From Variovorax sp. OV700 (GTDB lineage Bacteria > Pseudomonadota > Gammaproteobacteria > Burkholderiales > Burkholderiaceae_C), in NCBI RefSeq assembly GCF_900099805.1, contig NZ_FNDR01000008.1:248001-312000 (forward strand): a DNA stretch of 64,000 nucleotides. Reading direction: 5' to 3'. Both the position numbers and the translations under genes were made by a program. Every line of letters begins with the position of its first letter. Within the stretch, counting starts at the first letter, position 1. Shown here one piece after another: positions 20,359 to 29,323 of this stretch. The notes below the pieces were generated by a model. That model had not been told where the DNA came from. It made no database searches and saw only the letters and a list, made by a program, of their open reading frames with translations.

Positions 20359-21090
20359 TCATTCCTTCTTTCCGATGCCCAGGTAGGTATCGATGATTCT
20401 TTGGTCGTGCATCAAGTCGCGCGCATTGCCCTGGAGCGCCACGGCACCCATCTCGAGCACGTAGGCGCGGTCTGCCACCTGCAATGCGGCGCGCGCGTTC
20501 TGCTCCACCAGCAGCACCGAGACGCCGTGGCTGCGCAGCTGAGAAACCACGCGCAGCACTTCGCGCACCACCAGCGGCGCGAGGCCAAGCGAGGGCTCGT
20601 CGAGCATCAGGAGCCGCGGACGCGCCATGAGCGCGCGGCCGATGGCGAGCATCTGGCGCTCGCCGCCTGAAAGCGTCGACGCCAATTGGGGGCGCCGCTC
20701 GCGCAGGCGCGGAAAGATCTCGAACACTTCGTCCATGCGCGCTCGCTGGTCGCGTGTGCCCTTGCGCCATTGGTAGAAACCACCCAGCAGCAGGTTGTCT
20801 TCGACCGACATGTCGCCGAACAGCTCGCGCCTTTCGGGCACCAGCGCAGCGCCGCGCGCCACCATGGTCTCCACGCCCGGCCGCGCGATGCGCTCGCCAT
20901 GCAGCGCAAGACTACCGGTGGAGGGCAGCAGGCCCATCGTTGCGCACAGCAGCGTGGTCTTGCCGGCGCCATTGGGGCCGATGACAGTGACGATCTCGCC
21001 TTCGTTCACATGCAGCTGCACGCTGTGCACTGCCTCGACGGTGCGGTAGGCAACACTGAAGCCGTCGAGCTGGAGAACTGGCATGCTCAT
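20359..21090 (-). CDS. Branched-chain-type ABC transporter ATPase, LivF-like
   Basis: The product has 243 residues. Walker A is GPNGAGKTT, the signature LSGGERQMLAIGRALM and Walker B LLMLDEPSLGLAP, all typical of LivF. Start ATG 21090 overlaps the preceding stop by four bases; a second ATG lies two codons in. It is the last transporter gene in a unit placed between paaE and paaZ, so phenylacetate or a related aromatic acid is the likely substrate (inference). Confidence 0.92.
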   Translation of the reverse strand: MSMPVLQLDGFSVAYRTVEAVHSVQLHVNEGEIVTVIGPNGAGKTTLLCATMGLLPSTGSLALHGERIARPGVETMVARGAALVPERRELFGDMSVEDNLLLGGFYQWRKGTRDQRARMDEVFEIFPRLRERRPQLASTLSGGERQMLAIGRALMARPRLLMLDEPSLGLAPLVVREVLRVVSQLRSHGVSVLLVEQNARAALQVADRAYVLEMGAVALQGNARDLMHDQRIIDTYLGIGKKE

Positions 21091-22991
21091 CGTGTCTCCT
21101 CCAGCAGTTCGTCGTCTGCGCCGCCCAGGTAGGCTTCGAGCACGCGCGGGTTGGCCTGCACTTCGGCCGGCGTTCCGGTCGCAATGACGGTGCCGAATTC
21201 GAGCACCGTGATCCGATCGGCGAGGTTCATCACAAATTCCATGTCGTGTTCCACCACCAGGATGCCGAGCCCTTCCGCGCGCAGCTGTCCCAGCAGCACG
21301 GAAAGCGCGCGCTTCTCCAGATGCCGCAGGCCCGCGGCGGGCTCGTCGAGCAGCAACACCGAAGGCTGGCCGGCCAAGGCGCGCGCGATCTCGACCACGC
21401 GCTGCTGGCCCAGCGAGAGCGATGCGGCCGGCGTGTCGGCGTGCGCGCCGAGGCCGCAGCGTTCGATCTGCCGGCGAGCTTCAGCCATCAGTGCCGCTTC
21501 TTCGGCACGGTCCAGCCTGAGCATGGCGGCAAGCCAGCCACGCTTCGCGCGCAGATGGGCGCCGAGCGTCACGTTCTCGACCACGCTGCGCTGGCCGAGC
21601 AGGCGCACGTGCTGGAAGGTGCGGCCCAATCCCAGCGCGGCGAACACGCGAGAAGGCTTTGCAGTCATCGTCTGGCCCGCAAGCCGCACTTCGCCGGCGC
21701 TTGGATCGTCCACGCCGGAGATCATGTTGAAGAAGGTGCTCTTGCCCGCGCCGTTCGGCCCGATGAGCGCGTGGATCTCGCCGGCCTTCAGCGTCATCGA
21801 GATGTCGTTGTTGGCTACCAGTCCGCCGAAGTGCTTGCTGACGCTGGTGGCTTGCAGCAACACCTCGCCCTTGGCGGGCAGGTTGCGCTGCGCAAGTTGC
21901 ACGGTCGGGACGGCGGGCCGCGCCACATCGGGCGCAGCAGCGGCATGCGGGCGTACCCAGCGGCTCGCGATGCGCGCCAGCGTGGGCCAGAGGCCCTCCG
22001 CAAAACGCTGCAGCACGAAGAGCATGAGCAGGCCGAACACAATCACTTCGAAGTTGCCGCTGCTGCCGAGCAGCGAAGGCAGCACGTCCTGCAGTTTTTC
22101 CTTCAGCAGCGTGATGAGCGCGGCCCCCAGAACCGCCCCCCAAAGGTGGCCCGCGCCGCCCACCACCGCCATGAACAGCAGCTCGATGCCGATGTTCAGG
22201 TTGAAGGGCGTAGGGTTCACGAAGCGCTGCAGGTGTGCATAAAGCCAGCCCGACACGGCAGCCAGCAGGGCCGCGAGCACGAAGAGCTTCACGCGGTGGC
22301 GCGCCGTGTCCACGCCCATCGACTCGGCCATGAGTCGGCCGCCCTTGAGCGCGCGAATGGCGCGGCCTTCGCGCGAATCGAGCAGGTTGTGCAGGGCCCA
22401 GAGCGCGAGCAGCAGCACGGCCCAGATCACGATGCCGAGTGCGCGCGGCGTGGCCAGCGAGAAGCCCGCGATGACCAGCGGCGGGACGCCGGTGATGCCC
22501 GTCTGCCCGCCGAGGAAATCCATGTTGCCGAACAGGTAGTACAGGCTCAGGCCCCACGCAATCGTGCACAGCGGCAGGTAGTGGCCCTGCAGCTTGAGCG
22601 TGACCGCACCCAGCGCCCATGCGAGCGCGAAGGTCAGCACCAGGCCGAGCAACAGCCCTGCCCATGGCAGCAACGCGGGCCCCACGAAGCCGCCCATCCA
22701 TGCCGCGACAGTGGGCGAGGTGCAGATCCATGCGGTGGCATAGGAACCCACGCCGACGAATGCGGCTTGGCCGAAAGAGGTCATGCCGCCCACGCCGGTC
22801 AGCATGACCAGGCCGGCCGCAACCAGCGCATAGAGCCCGATGTTGCTGAGCACCGAAACCGTGAACTCGGGCAGGAAGCCCCAGGCCAGCGCCATCGCGA
22901 CGACCAGCACCAGCGTGAGCTGGCGCGAGGTGACCAGCGGCTTGCCCGCGGGCGGCAGGTGGGCGGTGATGGGATTCGACGGCGCGCTCAT
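21087..22991 (-). CDS. Fused LivM-type permease and LivG-type ATPase
   Basis: The product has 634 residues. Residues 1 to about 340 form a LivM permease (GGMTSFGQAAFVGVGSYATA and GREGRAIRALKGGRLMAESM-type EAA region). After a Pro/Ala-rich linker, residues from about 375 form a LivG ATPase with Walker A GPNGAGKST near residue 409, signature LSLGQQRVVEIARALA and Walker B LLLDEPAAGL. The frame is uninterrupted, so this is a true fusion, known in some Burkholderiales. It overlaps both the LivH-like and LivF-like genes by four bases. Confidence 0.93.
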   Translation of the reverse strand: MSAPSNPITAHLPPAGKPLVTSRQLTLVLVVAMALAWGFLPEFTVSVLSNIGLYALVAAGLVMLTGVGGMTSFGQAAFVGVGSYATAWICTSPTVAAWMGGFVGPALLPWAGLLLGLVLTFALAWALGAVTLKLQGHYLPLCTIAWGLSLYYLFGNMDFLGGQTGITGVPPLVIAGFSLATPRALGIVIWAVLLLALWALHNLLDSREGRAIRALKGGRLMAESMGVDTARHRVKLFVLAALLAAVSGWLYAHLQRFVNPTPFNLNIGIELLFMAVVGGAGHLWGAVLGAALITLLKEKLQDVLPSLLGSSGNFEVIVFGLLMLFVLQRFAEGLWPTLARIASRWVRPHAAAAPDVARPAVPTVQLAQRNLPAKGEVLLQATSVSKHFGGLVANNDISMTLKAGEIHALIGPNGAGKSTFFNMISGVDDPSAGEVRLAGQTMTAKPSRVFAALGLGRTFQHVRLLGQRSVVENVTLGAHLRAKRGWLAAMLRLDRAEEAALMAEARRQIERCGLGAHADTPAASLSLGQQRVVEIARALAGQPSVLLLDEPAAGLRHLEKRALSVLLGQLRAEGLGILVVEHDMEFVMNLADRITVLEFGTVIATGTPAEVQANPRVLEAYLGGADDELLEETR

Positions 22992-24016
22992 TCCTCGTCC
23001 TCCACATGGCGGCTGTGCAGCGAGCGCCACCACAGCACCGGGATGATCAGCGTGAAGACCAGCACCTCCTTGAACGGGCTGGCCCAGAACGAGGCAAAGG
23101 CCTCGAGCTGCCCGACCAGCAGCGCGCCGGCCAGCGCCAGCGGATAGCTCGCGAGCCCGCCCACGATGGCGGCGACGAAGCCCTTCAGGCCGATCAGGAA
23201 TCCAGTGTCGTAATACACCGTGGTGAGCGGCGCGATCAAGAGGCCCGAGACCGCGCCGATAAGTGCCGCGAGCGCGAAGCTCAGATCGCCCGACAGTTCC
23301 GTTGGAATGCCCGACAGCCGCGCGCCCACGCGATTGATGGCGGTGGCGCGCAGTGCCTTGCCGACCATCGAGCGGCCGAAGAAAAAGAACATCGCAATCA
23401 CCAGCAGCAGCGTGATGCCGACCACCACCAGCGACTGTCCGCTGACTGGAATGCCGCCGACGTCGAAGCGCTCTTCGGAGAACGCCGTGGTGCGATAGCC
23501 TTCGGCGCCGAAGAAGAGCAGGCCCAGCCCCACCAGCACGCCGTGCAGCGCGACCGAGACGATCAGCAGCATCAGCACGCTGGCATCGGCCAGCGGCCGG
23601 TAGGCGAGGCGATAGAGCAACGGACCGAGCGGCGCGATCAGCACCAGCGTTGTGATCGACTGGGTTGCCATCGAGGTCGGCTTGAGTCCGAGCACAAGCG
23701 CGCAGGCCAGCGCCGGCAGCGCCACGCACCAGGTGAGCGCCGAACCCCAGTCCACCACCGTGCCGCGCTTCCAGCGCCAGGCTTCCACCACCAGCACCAT
23801 GGCCGCGAGCGTGACCAGCAGCCACAGTGTGGCCGGCACGCGGCCAGTCTGCAGCATGGCCATCGACAGCGCGCCGAAGGCGACGAACTCGCCCTGCGGA
23901 ATGAAGATGACGCGCGTGACAGAGAACACCAGCACCAAGGCGAGCGCCATCAGTCCATAGACGGCACCGTTCACGATGCCGTCCTGCCCTAGCAAAAGGG
24001 CGATCTGCAGATCCAT
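22988..24016 (-). CDS. Branched-chain-type ABC transporter permease, LivH-like
   Basis: The product has 342 residues with about eight helices. NGAVYGLMALALVLVFSVTRV followed by IFIPQGEFVAFGAL is the LivH N-terminal block, and GKALRATAINRVGARLSGI is the EAA loop. At the C-terminus KGFVAAIVGGLASYPLALAG is also family-typical. A VEDEE tail ends in an ATGA overlap with the fused LivM-LivG gene. It forms the channel heterodimer with the permease half of that fusion. Confidence 0.92.
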   Translation of the reverse strand: MDLQIALLLGQDGIVNGAVYGLMALALVLVFSVTRVIFIPQGEFVAFGALSMAMLQTGRVPATLWLLVTLAAMVLVVEAWRWKRGTVVDWGSALTWCVALPALACALVLGLKPTSMATQSITTLVLIAPLGPLLYRLAYRPLADASVLMLLIVSVALHGVLVGLGLLFFGAEGYRTTAFSEERFDVGGIPVSGQSLVVVGITLLLVIAMFFFFGRSMVGKALRATAINRVGARLSGIPTELSGDLSFALAALIGAVSGLLIAPLTTVYYDTGFLIGLKGFVAAIVGGLASYPLALAGALLVGQLEAFASFWASPFKEVLVFTLIIPVLWWRSLHSRHVEDEE

Positions 24017-24089
24017 AAAAAAACCTTCGAGCCTTGCCCGTGTGTCGAATCAGTGTCCGGCGCCTGCGTCTTCAGCCGGGCGTTGTGTT

Positions 24090-24203
24090 GCTCCTTCCCC
24101 TTCCGGGGGAAGGTTGGGATGGGGGCATCCCTGCATTCAAAGCCGCGCGGACGTTCGTGCCGTCGTGCCCCAACCCCAACCCTCCCCCGGGAGGGGAGGG
24201 AGC
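24090..24203. repeat. REP/BIME-like element, copy C
   Basis: The left arm 24090-24127 and right arm 24166-24203 are near-complementary and closely resemble copies A and B. It fills most of the gap between the binding-protein gene and the LivH-like gene. Each arm can fold into its own short hairpin. Confidence 0.87.
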
Positions 24204-24211
24204 GAGACCGT

Positions 24212-25357
24212 TCAGGGCTGGAATTTCCAGGCGCCGTTCTCGATCTTCACCATGACCCGGGCGCGTTGGTCCAGGCCCAGATGGTCGTTGGCCGTCATGT
24301 TGAATACGCCGTGAGCGCCAGACACGTCTTTGACTTGCTCGAGCGCGTCGCGCAGCGCGGCGCGAAATTCGGGCGTGCCCGGCTGCGCCTTCTTGAGCGC
24401 AACTGGCACGGCCGATGTCATCAAGAGGCCCGCGTCCCACGCATGCGCACCAAAGGTCGACACCGTGTTCTTGCCGTTCGCGCCCTCGTAGGCGGTGACG
24501 TAGGCCAAGGCGGACTTCTTCACCGGATGGCTTGCGGGCAGCTGCTCGGCCACGAGTACGGGACCGGCCGGCAGGAAGGTGCCTTCCACGTCCTTGCCGC
24601 CAACGCGCAGGAAGTCGGCGTTGGCCACGCCATGGGTCTGGTACATCTTGCCGGTGTAGCCGCGCTCCTTCAGCGTCTTCTGCGGCAGCGCGGCCGGCGT
24701 GCCGGAGCCCGCGACCAGCACCGCATCGGCCTTGGTCGCCATGATCTTCAGGGCCTGGCCGGTCACCGAAGTGTCGGTGCGCGCGTAGCGTTCGTTGGCG
24801 ACGATCTTGAGCTTCTTCAGCTCCGCCGCCTTGGCAAATTCCTGCGACCAGCCTTCGCCGTACGCGTCGGAGAAGCCGATGAAGGCCACTGTCTTCACGC
24901 CGTTGGCTGCCATGTGCTCGGCAATGGCGAGAGACATCATGATGTCGTTCTGCGGCGTCTTGAAGACCCACTGCTTCTTGGCGTCCATCGGCTCCACGAT
25001 GCGGGCCGAGGCGGCGATGGAAATCATCGGCGTCTTGGCTTCGCTGGCCACGTCGATCATTGCGAGCGAGTTGGGCGTGGTGGTGGAGCCCAGCACGATG
25101 TCGACCTTGTTCTCGGCGATGAGCTTGCGCGTGTTGGCCACGGCCGCCGTGGTGTCGGAGGCATCGTCGAGCACGATGTAGTTGATCTTCTGGCCGGCGA
25201 TGGTCTTGGGCATCAGCGCGATGGTGTTCTTCTCGGGAATGCCGAGCGAGGCAGCCGGACCGGTGGCCGAGAGCGTCACGCCGACATTGATGTCGGCCCA
25301 TGCGGCAACGGCGGTGGCGCACAGCGCCGCGATCAGCAGGGGCTTGAAGAATTTCAT
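24212..25357 (-). CDS. Branched-chain-type ABC transporter substrate-binding protein, LivK-like
   Basis: The product has 381 residues. A signal peptide (FFKPLLIAALCATAVAAWA) precedes a type I periplasmic binding fold with VGVTLSATGPAASLGIPEKN, the family opening. The Peripla_BP_6 subgroup binds amino acids and also many aromatic acids. It lies 35 bases after paaE and is followed by permease and ATPase genes, then paaZ. Phenylacetate is therefore a reasonable ligand guess, not shown by the sequence. Confidence 0.9.
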   Translation of the reverse strand: MKFFKPLLIAALCATAVAAWADINVGVTLSATGPAASLGIPEKNTIALMPKTIAGQKINYIVLDDASDTTAAVANTRKLIAENKVDIVLGSTTTPNSLAMIDVASEAKTPMISIAASARIVEPMDAKKQWVFKTPQNDIMMSLAIAEHMAANGVKTVAFIGFSDAYGEGWSQEFAKAAELKKLKIVANERYARTDTSVTGQALKIMATKADAVLVAGSGTPAALPQKTLKERGYTGKMYQTHGVANADFLRVGGKDVEGTFLPAGPVLVAEQLPASHPVKKSALAYVTAYEGANGKNTVSTFGAHAWDAGLLMTSAVPVALKKAQPGTPEFRAALRDALEQVKDVSGAHGVFNMTANDHLGLDQRARVMVKIENGAWKFQP

Positions 25358-25392
25358 TTTGGTTTGTCTCCGGTTGAAAAATTGTTATGGGG

Positions 25393-26487
25393 TCAGCGCT
25401 CGTCGAAGGACAGTGTCACGCGTTCGGTGAGAGGGTGCGACTGGCAGGTCAGCACGAAGCCCGCGGCCACTTCATTCTTGTCGAGCGCAAAGTTTCTTTC
25501 CATGCGGACTTCCCCCTCCACGAGCTTGGCGCGGCAGGTGCCGCACACGCCGGAGGTGCAAGAGAACGGCACCTCGAGCCCGGCTGCGGAAGCCGCATCG
25601 AGGATGCTCGGCTGTCCTTCGGTGAAAGTGATCTCGCGCTGCAAGCCATCGCGCACGATGGTGATGCGCGCCTGCTTGGCGTCGCCGGGCAGGGCCTCGT
25701 GCACCACCGCGCCCACCTCGCCGGCCGAAGCGCCGGAAGGCAGTGCAACGCCGAAGCGCTCGATGTGAATGCGCTCTTCGGGCACGCCCGCTGCGAGCAG
25801 CGCCGCCTCGGCCTCGTCGTTCATCTGGAACGGGCCGCAGATGTACACATGGTCGATGCTCGCGGCCGGCACCAGCGTGCCCAGGAACTCGCCGATCTTC
25901 TCGCGGTTCATCACGCCGAAGCCCAGCGGCGAATCGGTGTGCTCGTCGGAGAACACGTGCTGCAGCACGAGGCGCGTCATGTAGCGGTTCTTCAGGTCCT
26001 CGATTTCTTCCTTGAACATCGTGGACTGCAACTGACGGTTGCCGTAGATCAGCGTGAAGCGGCTCCTGGGTTCGCGCGCCAGCACGGTCTTCATGATCGA
26101 CAGGATCGGCGTGATGCCGCTGCCGCCCGCAATGCCGACGTGGTGGCGCGCGGAAGCCGGCTCGATGGGCACGAAGAAGCGGCCCTGCGGCGCCATCACC
26201 TGCACCGTGTCGCCGGGCTGAAGGTGCGCGTTGATCCAGTTGGAGAACACGCCGTCCCGCACCTTGCGCACGCCCACGCGCAGCTCGCCGTCGTCGAGGC
26301 CGGCGCAGATCGAGTACGACCGGCGCAGGTCCTGGCCGTCGATGTCGCGGCGCAATGTGAGGTACTGGCCCTGCGTGAAGCCGAAGACTTCCCGAAGCTC
26401 GGGCGGTACCTCGAACGAGACGACGACGGCCTCCGAGGTGTCGGGCTCGACGGCCTTCACGCGCAGCGGGTGGAAGAGGGTGCTCAT
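25393..26487 (-). CDS. paaE: Phenylacetyl-CoA epoxidase reductase subunit PaaE
   Basis: The product has 364 residues. The N-terminal ferredoxin-NADP reductase part has RRSYSICAG for flavin binding and GGSGITPILSIMKT for NAD(P)H. The C-terminal plant-type [2Fe-2S] domain has its cysteines in CTSGVCGTCRAK and LTCQSHP. PaaE passes electrons to the di-iron PaaAC core. It begins three bases after the paaD stop. Confidence 0.96.
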   Translation of the reverse strand: MSTLFHPLRVKAVEPDTSEAVVVSFEVPPELREVFGFTQGQYLTLRRDIDGQDLRRSYSICAGLDDGELRVGVRKVRDGVFSNWINAHLQPGDTVQVMAPQGRFFVPIEPASARHHVGIAGGSGITPILSIMKTVLAREPRSRFTLIYGNRQLQSTMFKEEIEDLKNRYMTRLVLQHVFSDEHTDSPLGFGVMNREKIGEFLGTLVPAASIDHVYICGPFQMNDEAEAALLAAGVPEERIHIERFGVALPSGASAGEVGAVVHEALPGDAKQARITIVRDGLQREITFTEGQPSILDAASAAGLEVPFSCTSGVCGTCRAKLVEGEVRMERNFALDKNEVAAGFVLTCQSHPLTERVTLSFDER

Positions 26488-26490
26488 CGC

Positions 26491-27024
26491 TTAGATCGGC
26501 TTGAAATGTTCGAAGGGTTCGCGGCAGGCCATGCAGCGGTAGAGCGCCTTGCAGGCGGTGGAGCCGAAGGCGGACAGGCGTTCGGTGCGCTCGCTCGCGC
26601 AGCGCGGGCAGGCGATGCTTTCTTTCACGCCGGCAATGCGGCCGAACAGGCGGATGGGCATCGCGGTGCCGGCGGCGGCTTCGGGGGTAAGGTGGGCCGG
26701 CGGTGCGATGCCGTAGGCCTTGAGCCTTGCGCGGCCTTCTTCGCTGATCCAGTCGCTGCTCCAGGCCGGCGCGCGGCGCAAAGTTGCGCGTGCGCGGCCG
26801 AGGCCGGCTTTTTCGATGGCGGCCAGCACGTCTTGCTCGATGGCTTCGGTCGCGGGGCATCCCGAGTAGGTGGGCGTGAGCACGATCTCCAGCCCGTCGT
26901 CATGTTCGATCACTTCGCGCACGATGCCCAGGTCGCAGACCGACACGGCCGGCACCTCGGGATCGAGCACTGTGTGCAGCACGGCCCAGGCCGCGTCGAC
27001 GCGAGATGCGACGGCGTTGTTCAC
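26491..27024 (-). CDS. paaD: Phenylacetyl-CoA epoxidase subunit PaaD
   Basis: The product has 177 residues. An N-terminal MIP18/DUF59-type domain (LDPEVPAVSVCDLGIVREV and LTPTYSGCPATEAI) is followed by a C-terminal four-cysteine element (CPRCASERTE, then CKALYRCMAC). PaaD is thought to help iron-sulfur assembly of the epoxidase. The start is a GTG at 27024 that overlaps the paaC stop as GTGA; no closer ATG gives the full domain. Confidence 0.93.
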   Translation of the reverse strand: MNNAVASRVDAAWAVLHTVLDPEVPAVSVCDLGIVREVIEHDDGLEIVLTPTYSGCPATEAIEQDVLAAIEKAGLGRARATLRRAPAWSSDWISEEGRARLKAYGIAPPAHLTPEAAAGTAMPIRLFGRIAGVKESIACPRCASERTERLSAFGSTACKALYRCMACREPFEHFKPI

Positions 27025-27800
27025 CACACGCCTCCGGGGTAAGAGCGCTGCAGGTGCTGCATCTCGGCCAGGATGTAGCCCATGTGTTCGGTGTGCACGC
27101 CTTGCTTTCCGGTGCTGCGGAAGGCGGCCTCCTTCGGCATCTCGAGATTGGCGGCGTCTAGCACCTGTTGCATCTCGGCGAACCAGGGTTCGCGCAGTTC
27201 GCTCCACGCGGGGCCGAGGCCTGTTGCGCTGGCTTCTGCATCGACTGCATCGCTTTCGAACAGCTCGGGCACGTAGAGCCAAAGCTGCTTCAACGCACGC
27301 TCGGTGCGACGGCGCGACTCCTCGGTGCCATCGCCAAGCCGTACCACCCAGTCGCCCGAATGCTGCTGGTGGTAGCGCGCTTCCTTCACGGCCTTGCCGG
27401 CAATGGCGGCCACCTCGGCATCGTTCGATGCGGCAAGGCGTTGCCAAAGCAGCTTGAGCAGCGTGGCGACCATGGTGTTGCGCACCACGGCAAAGGCGAA
27501 GTCGCCTCGCGGCAATTCGACGAGCGTGAGGTTGAAGTAGTCGCGCTCGTCGCGAAGATAGGCGAGCTGGTCTTCGTCGTGCGCGCGGCCTTCTCCTTCG
27601 AGCTTGCCGGCATGCGTGAGCAGCGCGCGGGCTTGCCCGACGAGGTCGAGCGCGATGTTGGCCATCGCGATGTCTTCTTCCAGCACGGGTGCATGGCCGC
27701 ACCATTCGCCGAGGCGCTGCGCGAGCACCAGGCAGGTATCGCCGATGCGCAGCAGGTATTGCACTGTGGGGGTGCGGTTCAGTTCGATAGAGGCTTGCAT
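27021..27800 (-). CDS. paaC: Phenylacetyl-CoA epoxidase structural subunit PaaC
   Basis: The product has 259 residues, a ferritin-like helical protein. RIGDTCLVLAQRLGEWCGHAP and DIALDLVGQARALLTH-type segments, AFAVVRNTM, and KEARYHQQHSGDWVVRLGDG identify PaaC. It stabilises PaaA but lacks the full di-iron site. It lies downstream of a 172-base gap containing repeat copy D and is coupled to paaD. Confidence 0.95.
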   Translation of the reverse strand: MQASIELNRTPTVQYLLRIGDTCLVLAQRLGEWCGHAPVLEEDIAMANIALDLVGQARALLTHAGKLEGEGRAHDEDQLAYLRDERDYFNLTLVELPRGDFAFAVVRNTMVATLLKLLWQRLAASNDAEVAAIAGKAVKEARYHQQHSGDWVVRLGDGTEESRRRTERALKQLWLYVPELFESDAVDAEASATGLGPAWSELREPWFAEMQQVLDAANLEMPKEAAFRSTGKQGVHTEHMGYILAEMQHLQRSYPGGVW

Positions 27801-27823
27801 TCAGTGGTTCCAACTCTGTCTTG

Positions 27824-27937
27824 CTCCCTCTCCCCTTGGGGAGAGGGTGGGGGTGAGGGCGCGGGCGGTGGAAGAGATCTGTCTGTAGCGAAGGCCGGCG
27901 GCCCTCACCCTAGCCCTCTCCCAGAGGGAGAGGGGAC
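27824..27937. repeat. REP/BIME-like element, copy D
   Basis: The left arm 27824-27860 and right arm 27901-27937 are imperfect reverse complements. The sequence type (CTCCCTCTCCCC, then GGGGAGAGGG and a GGGGGTGAGGG tail) differs slightly from copies A-C and matches the half element at 60 kb. It splits paaB from paaC within the epoxidase operon. Confidence 0.87.
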
Positions 27938-27972
27938 AACACGAAGTCCACTCGTGGGCGCTCATCAAAGTC

Positions 27973-28269
27973 TCACATGTGGTCGACTGACTTGGGCAGC
28001 GAATAGAAGGTCGGATGGCGATACACCTTGTCCTCCGCCGGATCGAAGAACATGTCCTTGTCACCCGGATCGCTCGCCACGATCTGTTCCGAGCGCACCA
28101 CCCAGATGCTGCTGCCTTCCTGTCGGCGCGTGTACACGTCTCGCGCCATCTGGATTGCCATCTTCGGATCGACCGCATGCAGGCTGCCGCAATGCTTGTG
28201 GTCGAGCCCGGCCTTGCTCCGCACGAACACTTCCCACAGGGGCCACTCTTGCTGGATGTCGGCGCTCAT
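27973..28269 (-). CDS. paaB: Phenylacetyl-CoA epoxidase subunit PaaB
   Basis: The product has 98 residues, the normal size. [20 protein letters not shown] and the C-terminal [11 protein letters not shown] are diagnostic. PaaB bridges PaaAC units into the larger complex. It starts in an ATGA overlap with the paaA stop. Confidence 0.95.
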   Translation of the reverse strand: MSADIQQEWPLWEVFVRSKAGLDHKHCGSLHAVDPKMAIQMARDVYTRRQEGSSIWVVRSEQIVASDPGDKDMFFDPAEDKVYRHPTFYSLPKSVDHM

Positions 28270-29279
28270 GCGGCCTCCTTCATTGGTTGCTTGTTGGCGT
28301 GGGCCATCGCGGCTTCGCGCACCCACGCGCCTTCTTCCCATGCATCGACACGGGCCTGCAGGCGCTCGCGGTTGCAGGGGCCGTCGCCGCCGATCACGCG
28401 CCAGAACTCGCTCCAGTCGATGGTGCCGAAGTCGTGCGCCTGGCGCTCTTCGTTCCACTTCAGGTCGGGGTCGGGCAGCGTGACGCCGAGGATGCGCGCC
28501 TGCTCCACGGCGGCGTCGATGAACTTCTGGCGCAATTCGTCGTTGCTGAAGCGCTTGATGCCCCAGCGCATCGACTGCGCGCTGTTGGGCGACTGGTCGT
28601 CCGGCGGGCCGAACATCATGATCGAAGGCCACCACCAGCGGTTGACCGCGTCCTGCACCATCGCCTTCTGCGCCTCGGTGCCGCGAGTCATCATCGTCAG
28701 CAGCGCTTCATAGCCCTGGCGCTGGTGAAAGCTTTCCTCGCGGCAGATGCGGATCATGGCGCGTGCATACGGCGCATACGAGCAGCGGCAGATCGGCACC
28801 TGGTTCATGATGGCCGCGCCGTCCACCAGCCAGCCGATGGTGCCCATGTCGGCCCAGGTCAGCGTGGGGTAGTTGAAGATCGAGCTGTACTTGGCCCTGC
28901 CGGTGTGCAGTGCGTCGAACATCTGGTCGCGCGAGGTGCCCAGCGTCTCGGCGGCGGCATACAGGTAGAGCCCGTGGCCGCCTTCGTCCTGCACTTTGGC
29001 CAGCAGGATGGCCTTGCGCTTGAGCGTGGGCGCGCGGCCGATCCAGTTGCCCTCGGGCAGCATGCCGACGATCTCGGAATGCGCGTGCTGGCTGATCTGG
29101 CGAACCAGCGTCTTGCGGTAGTGCTCGGGCATCCAATCTTTGGCCTCGATGAAATCGCCGGCGTCGATGTGCGCGTCGAAGCGCTCCTCGAGCCGCATTT
29201 CTTCGGCCGAGCGCACCGCTTTCTTCTTGCCGTCTTCGCCGGCGTCCTTGCCCACGGTGTCCATCGCCTGGGTATACAT
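28266..29279 (-). CDS. paaA: Phenylacetyl-CoA epoxidase catalytic subunit PaaA
   Basis: The product has 337 residues, about 25 longer than the E. coli protein through an N-terminal extension ([20 protein letters not shown]). The ferritin-like di-iron ligands are in [11 protein letters not shown] and [11 protein letters not shown]. It inserts one oxygen atom into phenylacetyl-CoA to give the ring-1,2-epoxide. Start ATG 29279 is preceded by AAAGGA. It is the first subunit gene after the ligase gene. Confidence 0.96.
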   Translation of the reverse strand: MYTQAMDTVGKDAGEDGKKKAVRSAEEMRLEERFDAHIDAGDFIEAKDWMPEHYRKTLVRQISQHAHSEIVGMLPEGNWIGRAPTLKRKAILLAKVQDEGGHGLYLYAAAETLGTSRDQMFDALHTGRAKYSSIFNYPTLTWADMGTIGWLVDGAAIMNQVPICRCSYAPYARAMIRICREESFHQRQGYEALLTMMTRGTEAQKAMVQDAVNRWWWPSIMMFGPPDDQSPNSAQSMRWGIKRFSNDELRQKFIDAAVEQARILGVTLPDPDLKWNEERQAHDFGTIDWSEFWRVIGGDGPCNRERLQARVDAWEEGAWVREAAMAHANKQPMKEAA

Positions 29280-29323
29280 GTGCGTGTCCTTTGCAAAAGG
29301 GGTTGATGAACGGCGCGCGGCGC

